Shown piece after piece: positions 16,613 through 25,814 of a stretch of 64,000 nucleotides of DNA. The notes beneath the pieces were generated by a model, which was not told where the DNA came from, made no database searches, and saw only the letters and a list, made by a program, of their open reading frames with translations. Source of the stretch: CADEED01 sp963842515 (lineage in GTDB: Bacteria; Pseudomonadota; Gammaproteobacteria; Steroidobacterales; Steroidobacteraceae); NCBI GenBank assembly GCA_963842515.1, contig CAWJGO010000002.1:62001-126000 (forward strand). The letters run 5' to 3'. The translations under genes and the position numbers were made by a program. Numbering within the stretch: the first letter of the stretch is position 1; each line of letters begins with the position of its first letter.

Positions 16613-17380
16613 ATGCGTACCACCGATCATCGCGCCACCCGCCTGTTCATTTTCCTGGCGGGGTTTTTCCTCACCAACGCACTCATCGCCGAGTTCGTCG
16701 GCGTGAAGATTTTCGCGCTCGAAGACACGGTGGGGGCCGCACCCTTTCACTGGTCGCTGTTCGGCATCGACGGTACGCTGAATTTCACCGCCGGTGTCCT
16801 GCTGTGGCCGTTCGTGTTCATCATGACCGACGTGATCAACGAGTACTTCGGAGTGCGCGGCGTGCGTCTCATCTCGTGGATCGCGGTCGCGTTCATCGTC
16901 TACGCATTTCTTGCCGCATACGCCGCCATCTCGCTCGCGCCCGCGACTTTCTGGGTGGATGTACACGTGGGCCTGGGTGTGCCCGACATCCAGAAGTCCT
17001 ACGCGCTCATCTTCGGGCAGGGCCTCTGGACGATCGGCGGCTCCATCGTCGCCTTCCTCATTGGCCAGCTCATCGACGTGGCGGTTTTCCATCGCATCCT
17101 GCGGGCGACTGGCGAGCGCTTCGTGTGGCTGCGCGCCACGGCGTCCACGGCGGTCTCGCAGCTGCTCGACAGCTTCATCGTGTTGTACATCGCCTTCGTC
17201 ATCGGCCCGCAGCACTGGTCGATCCCGCAATTCCTCGCGGTGGGCACGGTCAACTACGTTTACAAGATGGCCGCCGCAATCGCGCTGATTCCGCTGCTGT
17301 ATCTCGCGCGCATGGGCATCCGCGCCTACCTTGGCCACGGCGAGGCGGAACGTCTGCGGCGCGAGGCGGCGGGCGACTAG
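16613..17380 (+). CDS. queuosine precursor transporter, YhhQ/VUT family
   Basis: 255 residues from ATG 16613, with about six transmembrane segments. Family features include FVGVKIFALE, LLWPFVFIMTDVINEYFG and the final QLLDSFIVLYIAFVIG / GTVNYVYKMAAAIALIPLLYL. The family imports preQ0/preQ1 for tRNA queuosine synthesis in Escherichia coli (YhhQ). It is longer than YhhQ mainly because of the loop at residues about 115-135. Substrate is inferred from family membership. Confidence 0.88.
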   Translation: MRTTDHRATRLFIFLAGFFLTNALIAEFVGVKIFALEDTVGAAPFHWSLFGIDGTLNFTAGVLLWPFVFIMTDVINEYFGVRGVRLISWIAVAFIVYAFLAAYAAISLAPATFWVDVHVGLGVPDIQKSYALIFGQGLWTIGGSIVAFLIGQLIDVAVFHRILRATGERFVWLRATASTAVSQLLDSFIVLYIAFVIGPQHWSIPQFLAVGTVNYVYKMAAAIALIPLLYLARMGIRAYLGHGEAERLRREAAGD

Positions 17381-17476
17381 TTAGTGCCCAGGTAGGCGTG
17401 CTTTGTGATGCGATTCGGCGGCCATCGCGAATGGCCACAATCCCAGCGCGAGCAATGTGACCAGAACCGCGGGTGC

Positions 17477-18799
17477 TCAAGCTTCCAGGTCCTTTTCGAT
17501 GGCGGCGGCCAGTCGCTTGGGATACGGGCTGCGCGCGGGAGATCCCCACATCGCCTGCGCGATGAACACGACCGCGCCACGGCGTTTTGGATCGATCCAG
17601 AAAATCGTACCACTGGCACCGGCGCTGCCGATGGTGCCTGGCGGGTACAGCGGATTCATCAACAGTGCTCGCGAGCCCGCGCCAACGGTCTCACTCGGAT
17701 CTTCCACGCCTGGAGGGTGGATATTCCCAACCGCAAGGCGCGCGGTCTCCGGCTTCATGATGCGCACCGAATCGAACACTCCACCGTTGAGCAACATGCG
17801 CGCGTAGCGCAGGAAATCGCGCGTCGTCGATAAGAGGCCCCCGCCGCCAGCGAGCGGCGCCGGTGGCTCGAGCCAGTCGCTCGTGGTGCGGTCGTCGGTG
17901 ACACGGAATTCCGGCGGAAGCGATGGATCCGGCGCAGTTCCAGAAAGAGCGTTGCGGCCGGTCGCATCGTAGAGGGTGGTGAGGCGTTCCGCGTCCCTCG
18001 CGCTCACTTGAAACCCGGTGGAGCTCATGCCGAGGGGTCCGAACAATCGCTTCTGCAGGAACGCGTCATAGCTCATGCCGCTCACCCGCTGGATGACGAG
18101 CGCCATCACGTCGAAACCGATGGAGTAGTGCAGCACCGTGCCTGGTTCGTGCGCCAACGGCAGTTCAGCAACGCGCTCGATCAGTTGTTCGAGACTCTTC
18201 GGCTGTTCGCCGTAACCAGGGCGATCGCGCCCCTTGCCGTAGTTGCCGGGCGTGACGCCGCGCTCGCGATACAGCCGGTGCAACGCCTCGCCACTATCGG
18301 ATCCGGGCGTCCAGCTGCCGAGGCCCGACGTGTTGGTGACCAGTTGGCGCATCGTCATGACTTTGGTGGCAGGACGCGATTCGAGACCTTTCGCCAGATC
18401 GATGACCACGCGCAGGTTGCGCAATTCCGGCAATACGTCCGTGACTGGCTGATCGAGTCCGAGCTTGCCATCTTCGACCAGCATCAACGTCGCGATGCGC
18501 GTGACGTTCTTCGTGATCGAATACATGCGGCCAATGCTGTTCTCATCGAAGCGCAGGCTGGAGTTGAACGCCAGCGTTCCGGCAGCGGGGTACGCCGGCG
18601 CCCGGTCACCGAAGCAAATGCCGACACCGATGCCGGCGCCGCGACGCTCGGCGACGAACTCGTCGAGTGTCTTCTGCAGCGTGGGCCAGCTGTTGCCAGC
18701 TCCCTGCGCGCTGCCGGCTGATGACTGCCAGGGAATAAGCGTCATGCCGGCGAATCCCGCGATGCAATGGCGCCTGCTCAATCCGTCGGGTTGTTTCAT
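17477..18799 (-). CDS. serine hydrolase of the beta-lactamase/DD-peptidase superfamily (class C-like)
   Basis: 440 residues. The N-terminus has a twin-arginine-like export signal (SRRHCIAGFAGMTLIPW), so it is probably periplasmic. The catalytic SxxK is in YSITKNV (residue about 95); the second motif is YSIGFD, where many family members have YxN; a GSAGASGTIFWIDP segment near the C-terminus replaces the usual KTG/HTG. This fits the broad group of esterase- or peptidase-like proteins often labelled serine hydrolase, and does not by itself imply beta-lactam resistance. It stands alone between convergent and co-directional neighbours. Confidence 0.8.
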   Translation of the reverse strand: MKQPDGLSRRHCIAGFAGMTLIPWQSSAGSAQGAGNSWPTLQKTLDEFVAERRGAGIGVGICFGDRAPAYPAAGTLAFNSSLRFDENSIGRMYSITKNVTRIATLMLVEDGKLGLDQPVTDVLPELRNLRVVIDLAKGLESRPATKVMTMRQLVTNTSGLGSWTPGSDSGEALHRLYRERGVTPGNYGKGRDRPGYGEQPKSLEQLIERVAELPLAHEPGTVLHYSIGFDVMALVIQRVSGMSYDAFLQKRLFGPLGMSSTGFQVSARDAERLTTLYDATGRNALSGTAPDPSLPPEFRVTDDRTTSDWLEPPAPLAGGGGLLSTTRDFLRYARMLLNGGVFDSVRIMKPETARLAVGNIHPPGVEDPSETVGAGSRALLMNPLYPPGTIGSAGASGTIFWIDPKRRGAVVFIAQAMWGSPARSPYPKRLAAAIEKDLEA

Positions 18800-18867
18800 G
18801 CTGCCCTCCCGCCGCAGGAGATATCACGCAGCCGGCGCACGCGTCCATCGCGCGCAGCAATTCGGAG

Positions 18868-19137
18868 TCAGTCGTGCGGGGAGGTTGGGTCTCGACCCAT
18901 GGGATCGCCGGAGTGCGTGCCCTTGCGGATGCGTCCGTCCTGCGCTTCCGCGACGGTGTCATTGCGCGGATCGCGCATGAATCCACCACCAATCATCATG
19001 AGCGCGGCGCCGATGCCGCGCATTCCGCCGCCGCCACGTTTTGCGGCTTTCACAATGACCACACCTAGCCACATGAGCGCGGAAACGGCACCGAGCGCCG
19101 CCAACACTTTCACCGCGGTGGTGATGTCGTCATTCAC
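18868..19137 (-). CDS. small membrane protein of unknown function
   Basis: 89 residues from GTG 19137, which shares one base with the cnoX stop (TAGTG), so translation is probably coupled. One clear transmembrane segment (residues about 8-30, VKVLAALGAVSALMWLGVVIV), then a glycine-rich basic stretch and a hydrophobic patch, then a polar tail. I recognise no family. Position suggests it belongs to the cnoX transcript. Confidence 0.65.
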   Translation of the reverse strand: MNDDITTAVKVLAALGAVSALMWLGVVIVKAAKRGGGGMRGIGAALMMIGGGFMRDPRNDTVAEAQDGRIRKGTHSGDPMGRDPTSPHD

Positions 19138-19955
19138 TAGTTGAGCAGCGCGGCGAGCCGCCGGCGCCAGCCGGTGACGCGCGTGTCATCGGCGGGTAAC
19201 AGCGCGAAGGCCTGCAACAAATCTTCGCGGCCGGCCCGCGTGGCGAACACCCGATCGCCCTGCATGCGCGTGAGCAGCGACTCGATGGCGGCATCGGGAC
19301 TGCCACCGAGCAGCGCTCGCGCTGCGCTCGCACGCGATGCATCTGATCGAGCTGCCTCATCGGTGGCGAGCGCGGCGAAGTGGATCAGCGCGCGCACCGC
19401 GTTCGACGCCGGGTCGTTCTGCGCCTGCGGCGGCAATTGCCCCAGCACTTTCGAAGCTTCGACGACTTCGCCCGAGAGCGCGAGGTAACGCGCCAGGTCG
19501 CGACGCACATCGAGATTGGACGGATCCGCCTCGGTCACGGTGCGCAATTGCGCCACCGCGCCGGCGTAGTCACCGCGTTCGGCATGCTCGCGTGCCTGGG
19601 TGTACTCAGGCGGGAGCTCGCGGGGCAGATGCCGTTCGAGGAAAGCCCGCACCTGTGACAATGGCTGGGCACCGACAAATTCATCGACGACGCGGCCGCC
19701 GCGAAACAGCTTCACCGCTGGAATGCTGCGGATCTGGAATTGCTGGGCGAGGTCCTGGTTCTCGTCGGTGTTCACCTTGACCACTTTGATCTTGCCGGCA
19801 TGTTCGTCGGCGACTTGTTCGAGCACGGGTCCAAGCGCGCGACACGGCCCGCACCACGGTGCCCAGAAATCGACCAGGACCGGCTGAGACGCGGAGGCAT
19901 CGACCACTTCCGCGGGGAAGGTGGCCGTCGTAACGGCGGGAACGGTTGAGCTCAT
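19137..19955 (-). CDS. cnoX: thioredoxin-TPR chaperone, CnoX/YbbN type
   Basis: 272 residues from ATG 19955; an in-frame ATG ten codons earlier is possible but less likely. An N-terminal thioredoxin domain has the full WCGPC active site (VDFWAPWCGPCRALGPVL) and the conserved IRSIPAVKLF cis-proline loop. About 160 residues of TPR-like helices follow (residues about 115-270, EHAERGDYAGAVAQL; RRDLARYLALSGEVVEA). CnoX proteins protect substrates from hypochlorite-type oxidation and hand them to chaperones; many Escherichia relatives have SxxC, whereas here both active-site cysteines are kept, so reductase activity is likely. Confidence 0.88.
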   Translation of the reverse strand: MSSTVPAVTTATFPAEVVDASASQPVLVDFWAPWCGPCRALGPVLEQVADEHAGKIKVVKVNTDENQDLAQQFQIRSIPAVKLFRGGRVVDEFVGAQPLSQVRAFLERHLPRELPPEYTQAREHAERGDYAGAVAQLRTVTEADPSNLDVRRDLARYLALSGEVVEASKVLGQLPPQAQNDPASNAVRALIHFAALATDEAARSDASRASAARALLGGSPDAAIESLLTRMQGDRVFATRAGREDLLQAFALLPADDTRVTGWRRRLAALLN

Positions 19956-19990
19956 GGCATGGCTATTGGGACGCGGAGCCGGCAATTCAA

Positions 19991-19996
19991 TAGAAT
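19991..19996 (+). promoter_or_regulatory. -10 box of the putA promoter
   Basis: TAGAAT with a possible but widely spaced -35 (TTGGGA, 19 bases away). The expected start of transcription falls on or beside the putA ATG at 20003, which would make the mRNA leaderless. Confidence 0.5.
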
Positions 19997-20002
19997 TTCA
20001 GC

Positions 20003-23000
20003 ATGACTATTTTCCTCCCGCTGGAACGAACGGACTCAATCGCCAGAGCGATCAATCCGCAATATCTCACTGAAGAACAACCACTTGTACGTACGCTCGC
20101 CGATCAGGCGCGCCTGCCGGATAGCGCCGCCCGCAATGTGGGTGCCCGAGCGTTGGCGCTCGTGCAAGCCGTGCGCGTCGCGAGCGGCAGCGGCGGCGCG
20201 CTCGACGCCTTCCTGCGTCAATATAGCCTCGCTTCGCGCGAGGGTGTGATCCTCATGTGCCTCGCCGAAGCGCTGTTGCGCATTCCCGATGGCGAAACGG
20301 CGGATCGGCTCATCGCCGACAAGATACCGACCGGCGCCTGGGACGAGCATCTGGGCGATAGCGACTCGCTGTTGGTGAACGCGTCGACCTGGGGGCTCAT
20401 GCTCACCGGCCGCGTGGTGAACCTCGACCGCAGCGATGTGGGTGAGGCGCGGTCCTGGTATTCACGCCTCGTTGGCAAGCTCGGCGAACCCGTGGCGCGC
20501 GCGGCACTCAAGCAGGCAATGCGCATCCTCGGCCACCAGTTCGTCATGGGGCGCGACATCGAGAGCGCATTGTCACGCGCCGCCGGCAAAGAGGAACGCG
20601 ATTATCGCTATTCATTCGACATGCTCGGCGAGGCGGCGCTGACGCGCGCCGACGCGGAGAACTATCGGCAGAAGTACGCCGCCGCCATCGCGGCCGTGGG
20701 TCGCGCCGCCGAATCGCGCGACTCCATCACTGCGCGCCACAGCATCTCCATCAAGCTCTCGGCGCTGCACCCGCGTTACGAATTCACGCAGGCGCCGCGC
20801 GTGTTGGCCGAGCTTTATCCGGTCATCGAATCGCTGGTGAGCCTGGGCAGGGATGCCGGTATTGGCGTGACGCTCGACGCCGAGGAAGCCGATCGACTCG
20901 AGCTTTCGTTGTTGTTGGTCGACCGCTTGCTAGCGAGCGATGTGACGCGCGGCTATGCGGGCTTTGGCCTGGCCGTGCAGGCGTACCAGAAGCGGGCCTA
21001 TGCCACCATCGAGTGGTTGACCAAGCGTCTGCGCGAGACCGACCGGCGAGTCACGCTTCGGCTGGTCAAAGGCGCCTATTGGGACAGCGAGATCAAGCGC
21101 GCGCAGGAGCGCGGACTCGCAGGCTTCCCGGTATTCACGCGCAAGCCGAATACCGACGTGTCGTACCTGGCGTGCGCGCGGCTGTTGGAGAGCGCCGGCG
21201 AGCGCATCTATCCGCAGTTCGCCACGCACAATGCGCACACCATCGCGCATGTCGCGGAGGTTTTCGGCGGCGACGCCAACCGCTTCGAGTTCCAGCGCCT
21301 GCACGGCATGGGCGCGGAGCTCTACGACAGCGTGGTGCGTGGCCCCTGGGGTAAATACGCCTGCCGCGTCTATGCACCGGTGGGTGCACACGAGGATCTG
21401 TTGCCTTACCTCGTGCGCCGACTGCTCGAGAACGGCGCCAACACCTCGTTCGTCAATCGCATCGTCGATGCGAGTCTGCCGGCCGAGGAAGTGGTGGCCG
21501 ATCCCATCGCCGAGGTGGACGCGCTCGAGCGCGTGGCGCATCCGCGCATTCCGCTGCCGGTGAACCTTTTTTCACCCGAGCGCATCAATTCCGCCGGCTT
21601 CAATTTCGCGGATGGACAGGCCGTCGACACACTGCAGCGCGATTGCGAACGCGCTTCGCAACAGCCCTGGAGCGCCGCACCTATCGTCTCCGGCCAGTCG
21701 CGCGGCGGCGCAGCAACCGCCGTATTCAATCCCGCGAACACCTCCGAGCAGATCGGCAGCGTCATGGCGGCGGATGCGGCTGCGGTAGATAGCGCGATAG
21801 GCGCGGCGCAACGTGTGCAGGAGGACTGGGACGCGGCCGGCGGCGAACGCCGCGCACAGGTGTTGGAACGTGCCGCGGTACTGTTCGAGGAGCAGACCGC
21901 CGCGCTCGTGGCGCGCTGCGTGCGCGAGGCCGGCAAGACACTTCCCGACGCCATCGGCGAAGTGCGCGAGGCTGTCGACTTCCTGCGATATTACGCCGTG
22001 CGGGCGCGTCGCGATTTCTCGCACGAAACTGCGTTACCAGGGCCCACGGGCGAGCGCAACCTCCTGCGCCTGCGGGGCAGGGGCGTCTTCGGCTGCATCA
22101 GTCCGTGGAATTTTCCGCTGGCTATCTACACGGGGCAGGTGGCCGCGGCGCTGGCCGCCGGCAACACCGTCCTCGCCAAGCCTGCGGAACAGACCGCGCT
22201 GACCGCGGCATTCGCCACCGGCCTCATGCTTCAGGCGGGCGTGCCGCCCGAGGCGTTGCACTTCCTGCCCGGCGGCGGCTCCGAAGTGGGCGGTGCGCTG
22301 ACCCGCGATCCGCGCCTGGCCGGCGTCGTATTCACCGGCTCCACCGACACGGCACGTCTCATCGAGCGCTCCATGGCGGGGCGGCCGGGCGCCATCGGCA
22401 CGCTGATCGCCGAGACCGGCGGGCTCAATGTCATGCTGGCGGACAGCTCGGCGCTCGCCGAACAGCTGGTGCTCGATGTCGTGCAATCGGGCTTCAACAG
22501 CGCCGGGCAACGATGCTCGGCGCTGCGCCTGCTGATCGTGCAGGAAGAGATTGCGCCGCGCGTCCGCACCTTGTTAGCGGGCTGCATGGATGAGCTCGTG
22601 GTAGGCGACCCGGCGAGGCTCGGCACCGACGTCGGTCCGGTGATCGACGACGATGCGTTGTCGACGCTGGAGAAACATGCCGCGCAGATCACGAAGCATG
22701 CGCCGTGGAGTCATCGCGCGCGTTCCAGCGCCAGCGCGCAGGGCCGATTCTTCGCGCCGCTGGCCGTGGAAATCGCTTCGCTGGCGTCACTGCAGCGCGA
22801 GGTGTTCGGTCCAGTGGTGCATGTACTCACCTATCGCGCGCGCGATCTCGATGCGGTGGTTGCCTCGGTGAATGCCATGGGATACGGCCTCACCCTGGGG
22901 ATACACACGCGCATCGACGGGCTGGCCCAGCGCATCGCCCGGACGCTGCGCGTCGGCAATGTGTACATCAACCGCAACATGATCGGTGCAGTGGTCGGCG

Positions 23001-23152
23001 TGCAGCCCTTCGGTGGAATGGGGCTATCCGGTACCGGCCCCAAGGCTGGCGGTCCGTATTACCTGCATCGCATGGCCACCGAGCAGACGATCACCACCAA
23101 CACCGCAGCGATTGGCGGCAACGCGGGATTGCTGTCGCTCGCGGCGCGCTAA
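20003..23152 (+). CDS. putA: bifunctional proline dehydrogenase / P5C dehydrogenase PutA
   Basis: 1049 residues. The proline dehydrogenase half has RHSISIKLSALHPRYE, LRLVKGAYWDSEIKRA and FATHNAHTIAHV; the aldehyde dehydrogenase half has SPWNFPLAIYTGQVAAALAAGN, the FTGSTDTA NAD loop, the general base in AETGGLN and the catalytic cysteine in AGQRCSALR. It oxidises proline to glutamate, with FAD in the first step and NAD in the second. The N-terminal ribbon-helix-helix found in trifunctional PutA is absent, so this is the shorter non-regulatory type. It is divergent from cnoX. Confidence 0.97.
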   Translation: MTIFLPLERTDSIARAINPQYLTEEQPLVRTLADQARLPDSAARNVGARALALVQAVRVASGSGGALDAFLRQYSLASREGVILMCLAEALLRIPDGETADRLIADKIPTGAWDEHLGDSDSLLVNASTWGLMLTGRVVNLDRSDVGEARSWYSRLVGKLGEPVARAALKQAMRILGHQFVMGRDIESALSRAAGKEERDYRYSFDMLGEAALTRADAENYRQKYAAAIAAVGRAAESRDSITARHSISIKLSALHPRYEFTQAPRVLAELYPVIESLVSLGRDAGIGVTLDAEEADRLELSLLLVDRLLASDVTRGYAGFGLAVQAYQKRAYATIEWLTKRLRETDRRVTLRLVKGAYWDSEIKRAQERGLAGFPVFTRKPNTDVSYLACARLLESAGERIYPQFATHNAHTIAHVAEVFGGDANRFEFQRLHGMGAELYDSVVRGPWGKYACRVYAPVGAHEDLLPYLVRRLLENGANTSFVNRIVDASLPAEEVVADPIAEVDALERVAHPRIPLPVNLFSPERINSAGFNFADGQAVDTLQRDCERASQQPWSAAPIVSGQSRGGAATAVFNPANTSEQIGSVMAADAAAVDSAIGAAQRVQEDWDAAGGERRAQVLERAAVLFEEQTAALVARCVREAGKTLPDAIGEVREAVDFLRYYAVRARRDFSHETALPGPTGERNLLRLRGRGVFGCISPWNFPLAIYTGQVAAALAAGNTVLAKPAEQTALTAAFATGLMLQAGVPPEALHFLPGGGSEVGGALTRDPRLAGVVFTGSTDTARLIERSMAGRPGAIGTLIAETGGLNVMLADSSALAEQLVLDVVQSGFNSAGQRCSALRLLIVQEEIAPRVRTLLAGCMDELVVGDPARLGTDVGPVIDDDALSTLEKHAAQITKHAPWSHRARSSASAQGRFFAPLAVEIASLASLQREVFGPVVHVLTYRARDLDAVVASVNAMGYGLTLGIHTRIDGLAQRIARTLRVGNVYINRNMIGAVVGVQPFGGMGLSGTGPKAGGPYYLHRMATEQTITTNTAAIGGNAGLLSLAAR

Positions 23153-23292
23153 CACGTCGGACAACATTCCGCCTTGAGCAAATTGAGCACTGCGTCGCGC
23201 CGCCATGGCCGACGTCCGGCTACTTGCCCCTAACGTCCTCCCCGAAACGGCCGATATCGGTGTACGCGATTCGCCGGAGGGGCGGGAAGTCA

Positions 23293-25134
23293 ATGACAGG
23301 TCGAGACACGCGCCGGTGGTTCGCTGCGATTCCGATCACCGGTCGGTTCTACATAATGTTCGGCGTGCTGGTGCTGTGCTGGGGCGGACTGCTGTTCGGC
23401 GCGTTGCGCGCCATCGAGCTGCGGTCCGAGGCCAGCACGGATCTGGCGCGCGTGGCCGCCGTGCAGCGTTCGCTCGATCGCGCGCTCACCATCCACACCA
23501 GCATTGCCACCGAGCTGCAGGACCCGGGCGGGGCTTCGGCCCAGGCACAGCAGAACCTGTTGAATGCGCTGCGCGCGCAACTCGATCTCACCTGGTCGCT
23601 GCAGGCGACGGCGGAAGTCGGCGCCATTCTCGACAACCTGCGTCCGCCGGCGGCGAAATATTTTGAAAGTGCCGAGGCGAACCTGCGCCAGAACACCGGC
23701 GGGGCAAGTGCCTGGGCATTCGCCGATCTGGAGCCGCGCCGCCTGGTGCTCGAGGCCGGCCTGCGCGATGCGATGACGCGCATGCGCACGGTGCTGGGCC
23801 GGGTCGAGACGCGCGTGCTCGCCGAGGCCGGCCGATCCGGGACGATCACCGCATGGGTGATCGGCGGTGGCGCGCTGGCAGCGTTGCTCGTCGCATTCAT
23901 GCTGTGGGCGATCGCCCATTCCATACGCACTTCCATCCGCACGGTCGGTGAGGTTGCGCAGGCGCTCGCGGCCGGCGATATGGACAACCGCTGCGACACC
24001 CACGGTTCCGATGAAATCAGCGGGCTGTCGCGCATGATCAACCTGCTGGCCGATACCATGCAGGGCATGTTGACGCGGCTGCGTTCCGAGGCGGGCCGCA
24101 GCACCTTCAGCAACCAGTTGGTCGAGGCGCTGGAAATGGCGGACTCGGAGGCCGAAGCCGATCGCGTGATCGCGCGCGCCATGGGGGCGATCTCCGACGT
24201 GCACCCGATGGAGCTGCTGCTCGCGGACTCCTCGCGCGCTCATCTGGAGAGAGCCTGCGTGCATCCCAAAAACGGCTCGCCGAATTGCTCGGTGGAATCC
24301 CCGTACAGCTGCATTGCCGTCCGCCGCGGACATCCGCAGATTTTTCCCGACGCCGAGGCCCTCAATGCCTGTCCGAAGTTGTTAGGGCGCATGGGCGGCT
24401 CGATCTCCGCCGCGTGCGTGCCGGTCAATTTCATGGGCCGCGCGCTTGGCGTGTTGCATGTCACCGGCGCCAAGGGCAAGCCGCCGAACCCGGAGCAGAT
24501 CGCGCAGCTCACTGCGCTCGGCGTACACGCCGGCACGCGCATCGGCACATTGCGCGCGTTCGAGCGCTCGCAGCTGCAGGCCAGCACCGACAGCCTCACG
24601 GGGCTCACCAACCGGCGCGCGGCCGAGGAAGTGCTCACCAATCTCATGTCAGTCGACTCGGCTTTCGCCGTGGTCATGGCGGATCTGGATTTCTTCAAGC
24701 GCCTCAATGACACGCAGGGCCACGAAGCGGGCGATCGCGCGCTCAAGCTGTTCGCCGACACGGCTCGCAGTGTGGTCCGCGATCGCGATCACGTGGTGCG
24801 CTGGGGCGGCGAGGAATTCGCGCTGTTGCTTCCCGGTGCCAATGCCGAACGCGCCGCCGAGGTCGTGGGCAGATTGCGAGTCGCGCTCGCCCAGCAGCAC
24901 CTGTTATCCGGCTCGCCGGTCTTCACCTCGAGCTACGGCATTTCCGACTCCACCATGACGCGAGACCGCGAGACGCTGATCCGGCTCGCCGACGAGGCGC
25001 TCTATCGATCCAAGCAGGCGGGACGCGACTGCTGCACGGTCGGTGACCTGCAGCTCATGGGTGCGCCTACCCAGCGGCGTGAACGCGATCAAGGGGCGGT
25101 AGTGGACATCACGCAGGTGGCGCGCAGCAGTTGA
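23293..25134 (+). CDS. membrane GGDEF protein with HAMP and GAF-like domains (diguanylate cyclase)
   Basis: 613 residues from ATG 23293, with GGAGG about 13 bases upstream. A first transmembrane segment (residues about 18-37) and a second (about 195-217) flank a periplasmic sensor of about 150 residues. A HAMP domain follows (SIRTSIRTVGEVAQALAAGD), then a GAF-like region with several cysteines (residues about 290-420), then a GGDEF domain with DSLTGLTNRRA and an active GGEEF signature. It should make cyclic di-GMP in response to a periplasmic or cytoplasmic cue. The GGDEF inhibitory RxxD motif is not evident in the expected place. No EAL domain. Confidence 0.92.
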   Translation: MTGRDTRRWFAAIPITGRFYIMFGVLVLCWGGLLFGALRAIELRSEASTDLARVAAVQRSLDRALTIHTSIATELQDPGGASAQAQQNLLNALRAQLDLTWSLQATAEVGAILDNLRPPAAKYFESAEANLRQNTGGASAWAFADLEPRRLVLEAGLRDAMTRMRTVLGRVETRVLAEAGRSGTITAWVIGGGALAALLVAFMLWAIAHSIRTSIRTVGEVAQALAAGDMDNRCDTHGSDEISGLSRMINLLADTMQGMLTRLRSEAGRSTFSNQLVEALEMADSEAEADRVIARAMGAISDVHPMELLLADSSRAHLERACVHPKNGSPNCSVESPYSCIAVRRGHPQIFPDAEALNACPKLLGRMGGSISAACVPVNFMGRALGVLHVTGAKGKPPNPEQIAQLTALGVHAGTRIGTLRAFERSQLQASTDSLTGLTNRRAAEEVLTNLMSVDSAFAVVMADLDFFKRLNDTQGHEAGDRALKLFADTARSVVRDRDHVVRWGGEEFALLLPGANAERAAEVVGRLRVALAQQHLLSGSPVFTSSYGISDSTMTRDRETLIRLADEALYRSKQAGRDCCTVGDLQLMGAPTQRRERDQGAVVDITQVARSS

Positions 25135-25137
25135 AGC

Positions 25138-25410
25138 GCGACGCGGGTCGGTGAAGCGGTCGCCCCAACGAGCGCACACGACAGGAGCGAGCTCGCTTTC
25201 GCCGGGCCCTTTGATAATTGGGCGGGGCGAGATTTGGGCACGCCGCCTGGCGCGAAGACATTCTGCTGTAGTTGGATGAAAAGTCGGCGAAGAGTCCGCA
25301 TGGAGCAGAGAGGCGGCTTCGTGCCATTGAGTCCGCAGGACCCGGCCCGCTCGCTCATCTCCTGCCGTGTACGCTCGTTGGGGCGCCAACGTCATCGAAC
25401 CGCGTCCCCG
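25138..25410 (+). repeat. structured inverted element, copy 1
   Basis: Arms 25138-25193 and 25354-25410 are reverse complements over about 56 bases with roughly 45 matches (shared stretch CGCCCCAACGAGCG). They enclose a 162-base core that matches copy 2 without a gap at about 86 per cent. Inside the core, short helices can form: GGCGC with GTGCC and TCTGCT with AGCAGA. The arms differ from those of copy 2 yet still pair with each other, which is what a conserved stem, or arm-to-arm conversion, would produce. It has no coding capacity of note. Confidence 0.75.
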
Positions 25411-25529
25411 TTCTCCGCCGCGCTGAGAACGGAGAAGAGAAGAGATAGAGAAGAGACGCACGGTCCAGCGCTCTTGCCGACGCCGGGGCTACACACCTCT
25501 TTTCCTCGCCAACGGAGCCGCGGCGCGTC

Positions 25530-25770
25530 GGTGCACGATCGAGCGACGCGCGTCCATGCAGGCGTGAGCCGAGCGGGCCGGGTCTTGCGGGCTCAATGGC
25601 ACTGAGCCGCTTCTCTGCTTCATCCGGACTCTTCGCGGCCTTTTCGTCCCACTACAGCAGAATGTCTTCGTGCCGAGCGGCGTACCCAAATCTTACGCTG
25701 CCCACTGATCGAAGGGCCCGGCGATAGCGAGATCACGCCTGCATGGGGGCGCGTCGCTCGACCGTCCACC
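25530..25770 (-). repeat. structured inverted element, copy 2
   Basis: Arms 25530-25569 and 25731-25770 are reverse complements over 40 bases with about 35 matches (shared stretch CGAGCGACGCGC). Their sequence is unlike the arms of copy 1, while the core between them is the same 162-base unit in opposite orientation. Where copy 1 has GGCGC opposite GTGCC, this copy has GGCAC opposite GTGCC, so pairing is kept by a wobble-compatible change. Confidence 0.75.
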
Positions 25771-25814
25771 CACGCTCCCCGTCCCCTTTTGCCAGGAAAC
25801 GAGGAATGTCCCCA

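Larger units (their letters stand above)
25135..25814. other. 680-bp gene-free region holding two inverted structured elements
   Basis: No credible protein gene lies between the GGDEF gene and sixA. The region is filled by two head-to-head hairpin elements (listed separately), an unrelated spacer of about 120 bases between them that includes a purine-rich run (25429-25456) and a TTCTCCG/CGGAGAA hairpin, and a right end with repeated GTCCCC motifs (25780-25815) that recall the short repeats at 3.5 kb. Confidence 0.8.

Noticed and set aside
17477..18799. Calling the serine hydrolase an AmpC beta-lactamase
   Set aside because: SxxK is present but the YxN and KTG motifs are altered to YSI and SAG, so only the superfamily can be supported.
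25429..25456. Purine-rich AGAGAAGAGA repeats as a CRISPR or satellite array
   Set aside because: Only a short irregular run without spacers of uniform length.
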